A stretch of 64,000 nt of DNA from AWTP1-13 sp033764875 (GTDB lineage: Bacteria; Pseudomonadota; Alphaproteobacteria; Rhizobiales; Hyphomicrobiaceae), in NCBI GenBank assembly GCA_033764875.1, contig JANRIO010000120.1, positions 108,843-172,842 on the forward strand, written 5' to 3'. Shown piece after piece: positions 1 through 9,286 of the stretch. A model generated the notes under the pieces. That model was not told where the DNA came from, did not search any database, and saw nothing but the letters and a program-made list of their open reading frames with translations. Made by a program: the position numbers and the translations under genes. Numbering within the stretch: position 1 is the stretch's first letter; each line of letters begins with the position of its first letter.

Positions 1-662
1 GGGCGGGCGGCGTCATCGTGCCGCCGAAGGGCTACTGGGAGGCGATCCAGCCGGTGCTCAAGAAATACGACATCATCTTCGTCGCCGACGAGGTGATCTG
101 CGGCTTCGGGCGCACGGGCGAGAAATTCGGCACGGTGACCTACAAGCTGCAGCCGGACATCATGACGCTGTCGAAGCAGATCACGTCGTCCTATTTCCCG
201 CTTTCGGCGCTGCTCATCAACGACAAGGTCTACCAGCCGATCGCCGATGAATCGAAGAGGATCGGCATCTTCGGCCACGGCTTCACCGCGTCCGGCCATC
301 CGGTCGCGGCGGCCGTCGCGCTCGAGAACCTGAAGATCTTCGAGGAGCGCGACCTCTTCAATTACGTGAAGGAGATCGCCCCGCAGTTCCAGCGCCGCGT
401 GCGCCAGCTGGGCACCCACCCGCTGGCGGTCGAGGCCCGCGGCGTCGGGCTCATCGGCGCGGTGGAGTTCGCCCACGACAGCATGGCGGCGACGCCCGGC
501 CGGCTCGGTGGCCTGATCAACCAGCAGATGGTCGAGGCTGGCATCATCACCCGCAACATGGGCGAGAGCCTTGCCTTCTGCCCCCCGCTGATCATCACGC
601 CTAAGCAGATCGACGAGCTGTTCGACCGGGCCGAGAAGGCCGTCGCGGCCGTCAAGGTCTGA
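1..662 (+). CDS. Class III (PLP-dependent) aminotransferase, 5'-truncated by window edge
   Basis: Only the C-terminal half is present: the frame is open from base 3 and the start lies outside the window. The peptide has the class III hallmark ADEVICGFGRTG followed by TLSKQITSSYFP, which holds the lysine that forms the Schiff base with pyridoxal phosphate. Family members transfer an amino group from an omega-amino acid, diamine or polyamine to pyruvate or 2-oxoglutarate in the cytoplasm. The Y/F-rich SSYFPLSA segment is typical of the omega-amino-acid:pyruvate branch, but substrate cannot be read from a fragment. The 290 bases up to the next gene hold nothing I recognise. Family certain, substrate unknown. 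Confidence 0.9.
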   Translation, partial: AGGVIVPPKGYWEAIQPVLKKYDIIFVADEVICGFGRTGEKFGTVTYKLQPDIMTLSKQITSSYFPLSALLINDKVYQPIADESKRIGIFGHGFTASGHPVAAAVALENLKIFEERDLFNYVKEIAPQFQRRVRQLGTHPLAVEARGVGLIGAVEFAHDSMAATPGRLGGLINQQMVEAGIITRNMGESLAFCPPLIITPKQIDELFDRAEKAVAAVKV

Positions 663-952
663 GCCGCCGCCGCGGCACCGGCGCTTCGGGCGTCGATGCA
701 ACGCTGTCGCCCTCGGGAGCCATGCCCGGGGCGATGGCGCGGGTGGGCGCTTGGCGCCGCTCCACGCTTGCTTGAGCTTTGCGGGCAGCCTGCGCGTCCC
801 GCGGCCGAGCCGCCCTTTCGCGCAGCCAAGGCCGCCGGCCGCCGGCATCCTTAACGCGATCTCAAGCGCACCGCCTCTAGGATGGGCGATCTCCCCAGGG
901 TCCGGTCGACGCCGGGCCCTGGGCGCCCCGTCTTTGCGAGCGTTGCGGATCC

Positions 953-2881
953 ATGGCGTTCAAACTCGGCAACCGGTCCCTGAGCGTCTCGATCAAGACG
1001 TCGCTCGCCATGTCCGTGCTCTTCTTGCTCGTGATCCTCGGCGGCGTGTCGGTCATGACCAAGATGCGCCTCTCTGCGCTTCAGCAGACCATCGAGACCG
1101 TGGGCCGCGATCGCCTCCCCAAGCTGCGCACGCTGGGAGAGATCAATCTCACCATCGCGCGCATCCGCTCCGCCTCCTACCGGCTCGCCCTGACGGCCAC
1201 CCCCGAGCAGCGGGCGGCTGTCGAGGCCGTGTTCCAGCGCCGCCTCCAGCATCTCGAGCGGCTGATCGAGAGGTTCCAGGAGAGCGTCCACGGCAACAGG
1301 GCGCTGCAACTCGTCTTCGACCAGTTCGTCGCCAGATGGCAGCAGTACGGAAAGCACCAAGCGCTCATTCTCGACCCCGAGAATGCGAAAGACCGCGTCA
1401 GATACTCCAATATCGTGAACGTGGAGACCGAGGAGCACTTCCAGGCCGTGGTCGACACCATCAACCACGGCATTTCGCTCGCCAACCACGAGGCCGACAC
1501 CGCCATCGACCAGGCTATCGCCCAGAGCGATTTCTACGCCTACGTTCTTTGGGGCTTGAACGGCATCAGCATCCTGATCGGCCTCGCCACCTTGATCTTC
1601 GTGTTGCGCGAGGTCTCGGCTCCCATCCATCGCATCACGCAGAGCATGGAGGCGATTGCCAAGGGCGAGCTCGCAACGGCCATCCCCTACGCCGAGCGCG
1701 GCAACGAGCTCGGCATGATGGCGCGCGCCCTCGTCGTCTTCAAGAAGAGCCTCGTCGAGAACGAGCGCCTCAACGCGGCCACGCGCACGCTGTCCGAGTT
1801 GAGCGAGTGGCTGCAATCGGCGAAGTCGGAGCCGGAGCTCTACGGCATGATCTCCTCCGTGCTCGGCCGCCTGATGCCCGAATGCAAGGGCAGCCTCTTC
1901 ATCTACGCCAACTCCAGGGATGTCCTGGAGGTCGCTGCCGAATGGAACGGCCAGTCGCACACCGAGAGCATCCATCCCGAGGACTGCTGGAGCCTGCGGC
2001 GCGGACACGCTTACGTGCACGGCACGAGCGAGATCGAGTTCCACTGCGATCACGTGCATCGCGAGACCAACGACAACTATTGCTGCATCCCGATCCTGGC
2101 GCACGGCGAGACCGTCGGCCTGCTGCATCTCGAGTACACGGCCGACGCCTCAGAGACGGCCGAGGAGGCCAAGGCGCGCTTTGCCGATCGCGTACGGCTG
2201 GGGCTGGCCTGCGCCGAGCATCTCTCCATCGCCATCGCCAACATGAAGCTGCGCGAGGGCCTGCGCGACCAGTCGGTGCGCGACGTTCTCACCGGCCTCA
2301 ACAACCGCCGCTATATGCTGGAGACGGCGCGCCGCGAGCTGCTGCGTGCCGAGCGGCAGAAGCTGCCCGTCAGCGTCGTGGCCCTCGACGTGGATCACTT
2401 CAAGACCTTCAATGACAACCACGGCCACGACGCCGGCGATACGGTATTGCGCCATGTCGGCGAGGCCATGCGCCAGCTCTTCTCCGATGACGGCATTCCA
2501 TGCCGCATGGGGGGCGAGGAGTTCGCGGTCCTTCTGCCGGGCCTCGGGCTCGAGGATGCCGCGCGTCGCGCCGAGGAGCTGCGCGCCAGGATCGAGGCGC
2601 TGGCCATCCGCTATGCCGACGGGCTGCTGCCGCGCGTGACCATCTCGGCGGGGGTCGCGGCCTTCCCGGAGGCGGGCATCAACCTCACCGAGCTGCTGCG
2701 CACCGCCGACGACGCCCTCTACCGCGCCAAGCGGGCAGGCCGCAACCGCGTCGAGCTGCCGGAGGGGGCGCTGGCCGCGGCCCGGTCTGACGAGGCCGCC
2801 GACGCTCAGGTGCGCGCCCTCGGCACGGTGCTCGACAGTGCCGTGCCCCGCGCGGCCGGTGCGCGCGCCGGCGCTGCCTGA
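953..2881 (+). CDS. Membrane-bound diguanylate cyclase (periplasmic sensor, HAMP, GAF, GGDEF)
   Basis: 642 aa. Order: first membrane helix about residues 15-34, an extracytoplasmic alpha-helical sensor about 35-195, second membrane helix about 197-220, HAMP linker about 222-275, a GAF-like region about 285-435 and a C-terminal GGDEF domain about 455-615. The active-site signature is GGEEF at residues 520-524, a functional variant of GGDEF, preceded by the substrate/metal motif ALDVDHFKTFND. The protein should make cyclic di-GMP in response to a periplasmic and possibly a cytosolic signal. The inhibitory RxxD site expected nine residues before the signature is absent (Ser and Gly occupy the Arg and Asp positions), so product inhibition is probably lost. 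It stands alone transcriptionally. Confidence 0.92.
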   Translation: MAFKLGNRSLSVSIKTSLAMSVLFLLVILGGVSVMTKMRLSALQQTIETVGRDRLPKLRTLGEINLTIARIRSASYRLALTATPEQRAAVEAVFQRRLQHLERLIERFQESVHGNRALQLVFDQFVARWQQYGKHQALILDPENAKDRVRYSNIVNVETEEHFQAVVDTINHGISLANHEADTAIDQAIAQSDFYAYVLWGLNGISILIGLATLIFVLREVSAPIHRITQSMEAIAKGELATAIPYAERGNELGMMARALVVFKKSLVENERLNAATRTLSELSEWLQSAKSEPELYGMISSVLGRLMPECKGSLFIYANSRDVLEVAAEWNGQSHTESIHPEDCWSLRRGHAYVHGTSEIEFHCDHVHRETNDNYCCIPILAHGETVGLLHLEYTADASETAEEAKARFADRVRLGLACAEHLSIAIANMKLREGLRDQSVRDVLTGLNNRRYMLETARRELLRAERQKLPVSVVALDVDHFKTFNDNHGHDAGDTVLRHVGEAMRQLFSDDGIPCRMGGEEFAVLLPGLGLEDAARRAEELRARIEALAIRYADGLLPRVTISAGVAAFPEAGINLTELLRTADDALYRAKRAGRNRVELPEGALAAARSDEAADAQVRALGTVLDSAVPRAAGARAGAA

Positions 2882-3033
2882 TGCCGGCCAGTGGGTGACG
2901 GCAGTCGCACCCCGCGTCCGCGCCGGCCGAGCCTTGGCAGCCTGCCCCTCCCGGCGATAGTGTCACGCGCGTGCCCGGCGCGACCACGGCCCACATCGGC
3001 AAGTGCACGCACCTGTGTGGAAGGAGGGCGACT

Positions 3034-4569
3034 ATGAACCTCGCGCAGCTTCTCGCACGCACCGCCCGCGTGTTCCCGGATCGGCCGGCGCTCTTTCATG
3101 GCCCGCGGCTTGTCTGCGACTACGCGGGCTTTGCCCGCCGCGCGAGCCGCATCGCGGGCCACCTGCAGGGCAGCCTTGGGTTGGCGCCGGGAGCGCGCGT
3201 CGGCGTGTTCATGCACAACGCGCCCGAGTACCTCGAGGCCTTGTACGGCATCTGGTTCGCCGGCCTCGCTGCCGTGCCGATCAACGCCAAGCTGCACCCC
3301 CGCGAGGCCCTCTACGTCCTGCAGGATGCCGAGGCCGCCGCCGCCTTCGTCTCCCAGGACCTCCTCGGCGGGCTGGCGGACCTCCTCCCCGAGGCGGGCG
3401 CGCTGCGCGCCGTGCTCACGCCCGGCACGCCGGCCTTCGCCCGTGTGGCCGAGGCCGAGCCGCTGCCGGCGCCGGTCGATCGCGCGCCGGACGACCTCGC
3501 CTGGCTCTTCTACACCTCCGGCACGACGGGCAAGCCCAAGGGTGTCATGCTCACGCATCGCAACCTGCTGGCGATGACCATGTGCTACTTCACCGATGTC
3601 GACCGTGTCGTTGCGGAGGACGCCGCGGTCTATGCCGCGCCGATCTCGCACGGCGCCGGTCTCTACAACTTCGCGCACGTGCTGGCGGGCGCCCGTCACG
3701 TCGTGCCGCTCTCGGGCGGCTTCGACCCCGAGGAGCTGGTCCCGCTCGCGCGCCATCATGGCAGCGCCTCCATGTTCGCCGCCCCGACCATGGTCAAGCG
3801 GCTCGTCGAGCACGTGGCGGCGGCGGGAGGCGAGGCCACGGGGTTCCGGACCATCGTCTACGGCGGCGGGCCGATGTACGTGGAGGATATCCGCCGGGCC
3901 ATCGAGGTCATGGGCGACCGCTTCGTGCAGATCTACGGGCAGGGCGAGAGCCCGATGACGATCACCGCGCTCTCCCGCGCGCACCATGCGGACCGCGGCC
4001 ATCCCCGCCATTCCCAGCGCATCGCCTCCGTCGGCGTCGCCCACAGCCTCGTCGAGGTGCGCGTCGCCGACGCCGAGGGGCGGCCGCTGCCCGTGGGAGA
4101 GACGGGCGAGGTGCTCGTGCGCGGCGAGACGGTGATGGCGGGCTACTGGCGCAATCCGCAGGCGACCGCCCGCACCGTTCGCGACGGCTGGCTGTTCACC
4201 GGCGACGTCGGCAGCCTCGATGCCGACGGCTTCCTGACGCTGAAGGACCGCTCCAAGGATGTCATCATCTCCGGCGGCAGCAACATCTACCCGCGCGAGG
4301 TCGAGGAGGTGCTGCTGACGCATCCGGGCGTCGCCGAGGTATCGGTCATCGGCCGCAGCCATCCCGACTGGGGCGAGGAGGTGGTAGCCTTCGTCGTCGC
4401 GCTGCCGGGAGCCGCGCCGCCGACGGTGGAGGAGCTCGACCGGCTGTGCCTGGCCGCCATCGCGCGCTTCAAGCGGCCGAAGCACTACCGCTTCGTCGCC
4501 GGTCTGCCGAAGAACAACTACGGCAAGGTCCTCAAGACCGAGCTGCGCCATCTTGACGCCAGCTCCTGA
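3034..4569 (+). CDS. AMP-forming acyl-CoA synthetase (class I adenylate-forming)
   Basis: 511 aa. The ATG at 3034 is chosen because AAGGAGG lies at 3021-3027; the frame extends upstream to 2971 without a ribosome site. Motifs in order: the P-loop YTSGTTGKPKG, the YGQGE segment, GWLFTGDVG, the hinge KDRSKDVIISGGSNIYP, and the C-terminal PKNNYGKVLK with the catalytic lysine. It activates a carboxylic acid to an acyl-AMP and then to the CoA thioester. The TctCBA transporter starts 216 bases downstream on the same strand, so the acid activated here may be the one imported, but a hairpin lies between them. Chain length or aromatic preference cannot be told. Confidence 0.92.
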   Translation: MNLAQLLARTARVFPDRPALFHGPRLVCDYAGFARRASRIAGHLQGSLGLAPGARVGVFMHNAPEYLEALYGIWFAGLAAVPINAKLHPREALYVLQDAEAAAAFVSQDLLGGLADLLPEAGALRAVLTPGTPAFARVAEAEPLPAPVDRAPDDLAWLFYTSGTTGKPKGVMLTHRNLLAMTMCYFTDVDRVVAEDAAVYAAPISHGAGLYNFAHVLAGARHVVPLSGGFDPEELVPLARHHGSASMFAAPTMVKRLVEHVAAAGGEATGFRTIVYGGGPMYVEDIRRAIEVMGDRFVQIYGQGESPMTITALSRAHHADRGHPRHSQRIASVGVAHSLVEVRVADAEGRPLPVGETGEVLVRGETVMAGYWRNPQATARTVRDGWLFTGDVGSLDADGFLTLKDRSKDVIISGGSNIYPREVEEVLLTHPGVAEVSVIGRSHPDWGEEVVAFVVALPGAAPPTVEELDRLCLAAIARFKRPKHYRFVAGLPKNNYGKVLKTELRHLDASS

Positions 4570-4572
4570 CGT

Positions 4573-4620
4573 GGGGCAGCCTCGCCGCGCGCTGGCACGC
4601 GCATCCAAAGACGCTGCCCC
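4573..4620 (+). terminator. Candidate hairpin terminator after acyl-CoA synthetase
   Basis: Perfect 8-bp inverted repeat GGGGCAGC (4573-4580) / GCTGCCCC (4613-4620), four bases after the stop codon, enclosing a smaller GCGCG/CGCGC stem. There is no T-run after it, so it may only help Rho-dependent termination or protect the mRNA 3' end. Confidence 0.4.
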
Positions 4621-4785
4621 CCGCGCGCCCGAGCGACCGCTCCGAAGCCGGACGATGTCGCTGGCTCGCAGCTTCCGCAAAAGACCTCGCGCGGCCGAAG
4701 CTGGACAAAGGCGCGTCCCTCCGGCAAGCTTGCCCGCAATGAGAACAAGGGCCGGTTGCGGGCCCGTCTCTTGAGGGAGGATACC

Positions 4786-5775
4786 ATGCCGGCTTCAGCG
4801 CCTCGGTTGCGCGCGTTTGTGTCCGTTTGCGCCTTTCTGGTCGGTTGGATGGCCCTCTACGCGCCTCCCCAGGCCGCGGCGCAGGACTACCCTTCGAAGC
4901 CCATCACGCTGATCGTGCCATGGCCGGCCGGAGGCTCGTCCGACATCACCATGCGCGCCATCGCGGAGGTCGCGGGCAAGCGCCTGGGTCAGCCCTTCGT
5001 GGTTGACAACAAGCCCGGCGCGGCAGGAACCCTCGGGCCGGCCACCATGGCCGCCACCGCCAAGCCCGACGGCTACACCCTGTCGCAGATGCCCATCACC
5101 GTTGTGCGCATCCCCGTCATCCAGAAGACCACCTTCGAGACCATGCGGGATTTCACCTACATCTCGCAGCTCACCGGCTACACCTTCGGCGTCACGGCCA
5201 AGGCCGATGGCCCCTTCAAGAGCTGGGCCGACGTGATCGCCTACGCCAAGGCGAACCCCGGCAAGGTCACCTACGGCACGCCCGGTACCGGCACCTCGCT
5301 TCACATCGCCATGGAGATGATCGCCGCCCGCGAGGGGGTGAAGCTCACGCAAGTGCCCTTCAAGGGTGCGGCCGAGACCAACGCGGCCGTGCTCGGCGGC
5401 CACACGATGCTGCAGGCGGACTCGACGGGCTGGAAGCCCCTGGTCGACTCCGGCCAGCTCAAGCTGCTCAACATCTGGACCGCCGAGCGCAGCAAGGTCT
5501 GGCCCGACGCGCCGACCCTGAAAGAGCTCGGCTACCCCTTCGTGTTCGACAGCCCCTTCGGCGTGGCCGGTCCCAAGGGCATGGACCCGGCCATCGTCAA
5601 GAAGCTCGATGCCGCCTTCAAGGCCGCGATCGAGGATCCCGGCGTGGTGGAGGTCCTGAAGCGCTACGACATGTTCCCCCGCTACCTGGACACGGCCGCC
5701 TACGTCGCCTCCATGCAGGCGCTGGTCGAGCAGGAGACGAAGGCGCTCACCGAGCTCGGCATGGCCAAGAAATGA
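4786..5775 (+). CDS. tctC: Tripartite tricarboxylate transporter substrate-binding protein (Bug/TctC family)
   Basis: 329 aa. The ATG at 4786 has GGGAGG six bases upstream. A signal peptide runs to about residue 33 (hydrophobic core VCAFLVGWMALYA, then QAAAQ). The mature protein begins with the Bug hallmark YPSKPITLIVPWPAGGSSD and keeps the GTPGTGTSLH and VPFKGAAE ligand-pocket segments. Bug proteins are periplasmic receptors for carboxylates and related small organic acids; they hand their ligand to a TctA/TctB membrane pair. That pair follows directly here (25- and 10-base gaps), so the set is complete. Substrate is not readable; the acyl-CoA synthetase upstream suggests an organic acid. 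Confidence 0.93.
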   Translation: MPASAPRLRAFVSVCAFLVGWMALYAPPQAAAQDYPSKPITLIVPWPAGGSSDITMRAIAEVAGKRLGQPFVVDNKPGAAGTLGPATMAATAKPDGYTLSQMPITVVRIPVIQKTTFETMRDFTYISQLTGYTFGVTAKADGPFKSWADVIAYAKANPGKVTYGTPGTGTSLHIAMEMIAAREGVKLTQVPFKGAAETNAAVLGGHTMLQADSTGWKPLVDSGQLKLLNIWTAERSKVWPDAPTLKELGYPFVFDSPFGVAGPKGMDPAIVKKLDAAFKAAIEDPGVVEVLKRYDMFPRYLDTAAYVASMQALVEQETKALTELGMAKK

Positions 5776-5800
5776 CGCACGGCGCTGACCGGAAGGAGGC

Positions 5801-6271
5801 ATGATGCTGGTGCGCAGCGCCGAGCTGTGGGGCGGCCTGTTCTGGCTCGCGCTCAGCGCATTTGCCGTGTGGGCGGGCCGCGACCTTGGCCTCGGCAGCT
5901 TGCACGACCCCGGGTCCGGCTTCGTTCTATTCTGGCTCGGCGCGATCATGACCGCGCTGTCCGCCAGCGTCGTTCTCGGCGCCCTGCGCGCGCCGGGCGA
6001 GTCGCTGTCGAGCCTGTGGACCGGCAAGCGCTGGATGCGCGTCCTTGCCCTCACGGGCATGCTCGTCGCCTACGGCTTTCTGTTCGAGATCGTCGGCTTC
6101 GTCGCCGGCTCGGTCCTGCTCCTGCTCGCCGTCATGGTCTTCATCGACCGCGTCGATCTGCGCGCGGCCGTGCCGGTGGCGGTGCTCGTGCCGTCGGCCA
6201 TCTACTACGCGATCACCCACTGGCTGAAGATCCAACTGCCCGTTGGCGTCCTCGCGCCCTGGCTGTCCTAG
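5801..6271 (+). CDS. tctB: Tripartite tricarboxylate transporter small membrane subunit TctB
   Basis: About 155 aa with four predicted membrane helices (around residues 9-27, 42-60, 85-120 split in two, and 128-147), the normal size and topology for TctB. Two ATGs (5801 and 5804) follow GGAAGGAGG at 5791-5799; 5804 gives the better spacing, but the two cannot be separated. It assists the large permease TctA, which begins ten bases after this stop. Sequence conservation in TctB is low, so the call rests on size, topology and position between tctC and tctA. Confidence 0.88.
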   Translation: MMLVRSAELWGGLFWLALSAFAVWAGRDLGLGSLHDPGSGFVLFWLGAIMTALSASVVLGALRAPGESLSSLWTGKRWMRVLALTGMLVAYGFLFEIVGFVAGSVLLLLAVMVFIDRVDLRAAVPVAVLVPSAIYYAITHWLKIQLPVGVLAPWLS

Positions 6272-6281
6272 GAGGGCCGCC

Positions 6282-7787
6282 GTGGACATTCTCACCAACC
6301 TCGCGCTGGGTTTCGGCGTCGCTCTCAAGCTCTCGAACCTGCTCGCCTGCTTTCTCGGCGTCTTCATCGGCACCCTCGTCGGCGTGCTGCCGGGCATCGG
6401 CCCGGTCTCGGCGATGGCGCTGCTGCTGCCGGTGACCCTGTCGGGCTCGCCCGAGGCCGGCATCATCATGATGGCCGGCATCTACTATGGCTCCATGTAC
6501 GGCGGCTCCACCACCTCCATCCTGGTCAACATTCCCGGCGAGGCGGCGAGCGTCGTCACCTGCCTCGACGGCCACGAGATGGCCAAGCGCGGCCGCGCCG
6601 GGCCCGCGCTCGGCATGGCGGCCCTCGCCTCCTTTGCCGCCGGCACCGTCTCCATCGTGCTGCTGATGCTGGTGGCCCCGACGCTGGCGCGCGTGGCCGT
6701 GGCCTTCGGGCCGCCGGAATATTTCAGCCTGATGGTGCTGGGGCTCACCGTGCTCGCCTTCATGACGCAGGGCTCCATCGCCAAGGCGTTGCTGATGGCG
6801 TGCATCGGCATCGTGCTGGGGCTCATCGGCATCGACCAGATCACGGGCATCCCGCGCCTGACGTTCGACCGCATGGAGCTTGTCGACGGCATCGGGCTGG
6901 TGCCGGTCGTGATGGGGCTTTTCGGTGTCGCCGAGATCCTCGCCAACCTCGAGACCGTTCTCAAGCGCGACATCGTCAAGGCGCGGGTCGGAAACCTGCT
7001 GCCCTCGCGCGAGGACTGGCGCCGCAGCGCCGCGCCGCTCGGCCGCGGCACCATTCTCGGCTTCTTCCTCGGAATCCTTCCGGGCGGAGGCGCCGTGATC
7101 GCCTCGTTCGCCTCCTACGCCATAGAGAAGAGGATCTCGCGCACGCCCGAGCGCTTCGGCAAGGGCGCCATCGAGGGCGTCGCGGGTCCGGAGGCCGCCA
7201 ACAACGCGGCGGCAGGCGGTGCCTTCATCCCGCTGCTGACGCTCGGCATCCCGCCCAACGTCGTGATGGCGTTGCTGCTCGGCGCCTTCATCGTGCACGG
7301 GCTGCAGCCCGGCCCTCTGCTGATGGTGCAGAGCCCCAACGTCTTCTGGGGCATCGTCGCCAGCATGTACATCGGCAACATCATGCTGCTGGTTCTGAAC
7401 ATGCCGCTGATCGGCCTGTGGGTGCAGGTGTTGCGCATACCCTACAGCGTGCTGTTCCCGCTGATCCTGTTGTTCTGCATCGTCGGCGTCTACTGCTCCG
7501 GCAACTCCTCCTTCGACGTGCTGGTGATGGTCGTCTTCGGCGTCTTCGGCTACCTCTTCCGCAAGTTCGGCTACGAGGCGGCCCCTCTGGTTCTCGCCTT
7601 CGTGCTGGGTCCCATGCTCGAGAACAACTTCCGCAAGTCGCTCCTGCTCAGCCAGGGCGATCTCGGGGTGTTCTTCGAGCGTCCGATCTCGGTGGTTTGC
7701 CTTGCGCTTGCGGCTCTGGCCCTGCTCGCAGCGGTCCTCCCCGGCGCCTCGCGCCAGCGCGAGGTCATCGCCAAGGACACTGTATAG
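6282..7787 (+). CDS. tctA: Tripartite tricarboxylate transporter large permease TctA
   Basis: 501 aa. The GTG at 6282 is chosen: GGAGGG at 6271-6276 overlaps the tctB stop, and the protein then starts at the usual TctA N-terminus (VDILTNLALGFGVAL). Diagnostic glycine-rich motifs are GVLPGIGPVSAMALL, YYGSMYGGSTTSILVNIPGE, and later ILPGGGAVIASF with PEAANNAAAGGAFIP. About 10-12 membrane helices are predicted. TctA is the ion-coupled secondary carrier of the system, driven by the periplasmic TctC receptor. The 157 bases between its stop and the convergent selD contain nothing I can name. Confidence 0.95.
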   Translation: MDILTNLALGFGVALKLSNLLACFLGVFIGTLVGVLPGIGPVSAMALLLPVTLSGSPEAGIIMMAGIYYGSMYGGSTTSILVNIPGEAASVVTCLDGHEMAKRGRAGPALGMAALASFAAGTVSIVLLMLVAPTLARVAVAFGPPEYFSLMVLGLTVLAFMTQGSIAKALLMACIGIVLGLIGIDQITGIPRLTFDRMELVDGIGLVPVVMGLFGVAEILANLETVLKRDIVKARVGNLLPSREDWRRSAAPLGRGTILGFFLGILPGGGAVIASFASYAIEKRISRTPERFGKGAIEGVAGPEAANNAAAGGAFIPLLTLGIPPNVVMALLLGAFIVHGLQPGPLLMVQSPNVFWGIVASMYIGNIMLLVLNMPLIGLWVQVLRIPYSVLFPLILLFCIVGVYCSGNSSFDVLVMVVFGVFGYLFRKFGYEAAPLVLAFVLGPMLENNFRKSLLLSQGDLGVFFERPISVVCLALAALALLAAVLPGASRQREVIAKDTV

Positions 7788-7944
7788 CGCTCCCTCCAGC
7801 GATGAATGATCCCCGTGCGGCTATGGCCGGCTGGACGGGTCCGGGACAGACTGGAGTCCGCCCGAGGGCCGGGACGGCCGCGCGCCGTCGTCGGCCCGCG
7901 TTGGCTCGCGGCAATTCTGCGAGCATCGCGGATGCCCGGTCAGC

Positions 7945-8991
7945 TCATCGGATCACGACGCGCGGCGCGCCGGCGGTTGCACGTCCGATGATACGCGCCG
8001 CCGAATAGCCCTCCGCTTGGACGGTCTCCAGGAGCCGTGACGCATGCTCGGCCGTGCACGAGAAGAGCAGGCCGCCGGACGTTTGCGGGTCCGTCAGCAG
8101 ATGCTGCAGCCACTCCGATTGGGCGCCTTCCCATTGGACGGCGTGGCCGTAGCTCGCCCAATTGCGATGCGACGCTCCGGTGACGAAGCCCTGTTGCGCA
8201 AGCTGGGCCGCTTCCGGCAGAGCCGGGATGGAGCTGCTGTTCAACTCGATCGTGAGACCAGCGCCACGGGCCATCTCGAGCGCGTGCCCGAGCACACCGA
8301 ATCCCGTCACGTCGGTAATGGCGTGAACATTCGCGTCTTGGGCGAGCTGCGCGCCAACTCTGTTGAGGTGCGTCGTGGTCGCAATCATGTCGGCATAGCC
8401 TGACGCCGACAGCTGGCCTTTCTTGATCGCCGACGAGTAGATGCCGACGCCGATCGGCTTGGTCAGGATCAGCGCATCCGCCGCCCGGGCGTCGGAATTG
8501 CGCCGCACGTGCTCGGGCCGGCAGGTGCCGATGACAGCCAGCCCATAGATGGGCTCCGGGTTGTCGATGGAATGTCCGCCAGCAATGGGAATGCCTGCAT
8601 CGCCGCACACCACAGCCCCGCCGCGCAGGATCTCGGCGACGGCATCGGTTGAGATCTTGTCGACCGGCATCCCGAGAAGCGCCAGAGCCATGATCGGTTT
8701 GCCGCCCATGGCATACACGTCGGACAGCGCATTGGTCGCCGCGATCCGCCCGAAGTCGAATGGATCGTCGACCATTGGCATGAAGAAGTCGGTCGTCGCG
8801 ATGATGCAGGTCTGCTCGTCGAGCTGCCACACGGCCGCGTCGTCCGCCGTTTCCGTCCCGACCAGAAGCTGCTTGAATTTCGAGGCTGCCGGTTGCGTCG
8901 AGAGAAGCTTTTCCAGGACCGACGGCGCGAGCTTGCAGCCGCAGCCGCCGCCATGGGCGAGGCTTGTGAGCTTGAATGTCTCTGGGATCAT
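7945..8991 (-). CDS. selD: Selenide, water dikinase (selenophosphate synthetase)
   Basis: 348 aa. The ATG at 8991 is preferred over a TTG at 9000, because CGGAGG sits about ten bases before the ATG but only two before the TTG. SelD makes selenophosphate, AMP and phosphate from selenide and ATP. The catalytic loop HGGGCGCK places Cys17 and Lys20 at the same numbers as in E. coli SelD; the codon is TGC, so this is a Cys form and not a selenoprotein. Glycine-rich ATP-binding stretches (GGHSIDNPEPIYG, TDVTGFGVLGHALEM, DPQTSGGLLFS) are intact. It is the last gene of a minus-strand cluster that includes a putative selenate importer. No selA, selB or mnmH is in the window, so the user of its product is not visible. 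Confidence 0.96.
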   Translation of the reverse strand: MIPETFKLTSLAHGGGCGCKLAPSVLEKLLSTQPAASKFKQLLVGTETADDAAVWQLDEQTCIIATTDFFMPMVDDPFDFGRIAATNALSDVYAMGGKPIMALALLGMPVDKISTDAVAEILRGGAVVCGDAGIPIAGGHSIDNPEPIYGLAVIGTCRPEHVRRNSDARAADALILTKPIGVGIYSSAIKKGQLSASGYADMIATTTHLNRVGAQLAQDANVHAITDVTGFGVLGHALEMARGAGLTIELNSSSIPALPEAAQLAQQGFVTGASHRNWASYGHAVQWEGAQSEWLQHLLTDPQTSGGLLFSCTAEHASRLLETVQAEGYSAARIIGRATAGAPRVVIR

Positions 8992-9092
8992 TGCCTTCAA
9001 TCCTCCGGGTTGGCCTGCACACGTCGGGGTGTTTCAGTCCAGCTCCTGACCTCGTCTGTCGAGCATCGGCTCGTTCAGCTGGAGTTCCAACC

Positions 9093-9194
9093 TCAACGCG
9101 TAAGAGACCTGAAAAGAGCTACAAGACCAGCGCATAGAAGCACGACCGCGACCACCACCACCAATACGACGATCCAGAGCATCCAGTCGAGCAT
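9093..9194 (-). CDS. Possible 33-residue single-helix membrane protein
   Basis: A short frame starting MLDWMLWIVVLVVVV and ending FRSLTR: one long hydrophobic helix with a positive C-terminal tail, like many bacterial one-helix microproteins. It lies in the 295-base stretch between selD and the DUF1223 gene, on the same strand. The frame can be extended upstream to 9299, but that part is Arg/Ala-rich and looks non-coding. No homologue comes to mind; existence as a gene is uncertain. Confidence 0.35.
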   Translation of the reverse strand: MLDWMLWIVVLVVVVAVVLLCAGLVALFRSLTR

Positions 9195-9286
9195 CACGCC
9201 GGCCCTGTCGAGGGTGGCCGCCTCTGGCTCCGATCGCCCGCGAAGGGCCGCCCTAAGCGCCGAGCTCGGGGCGGCGCTCGCACGGC

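Noticed and set aside
8940..8950. Possible selenocysteine in SelD
   Set aside because: The catalytic position is a TGC cysteine codon, not TGA, so no recoding is needed.
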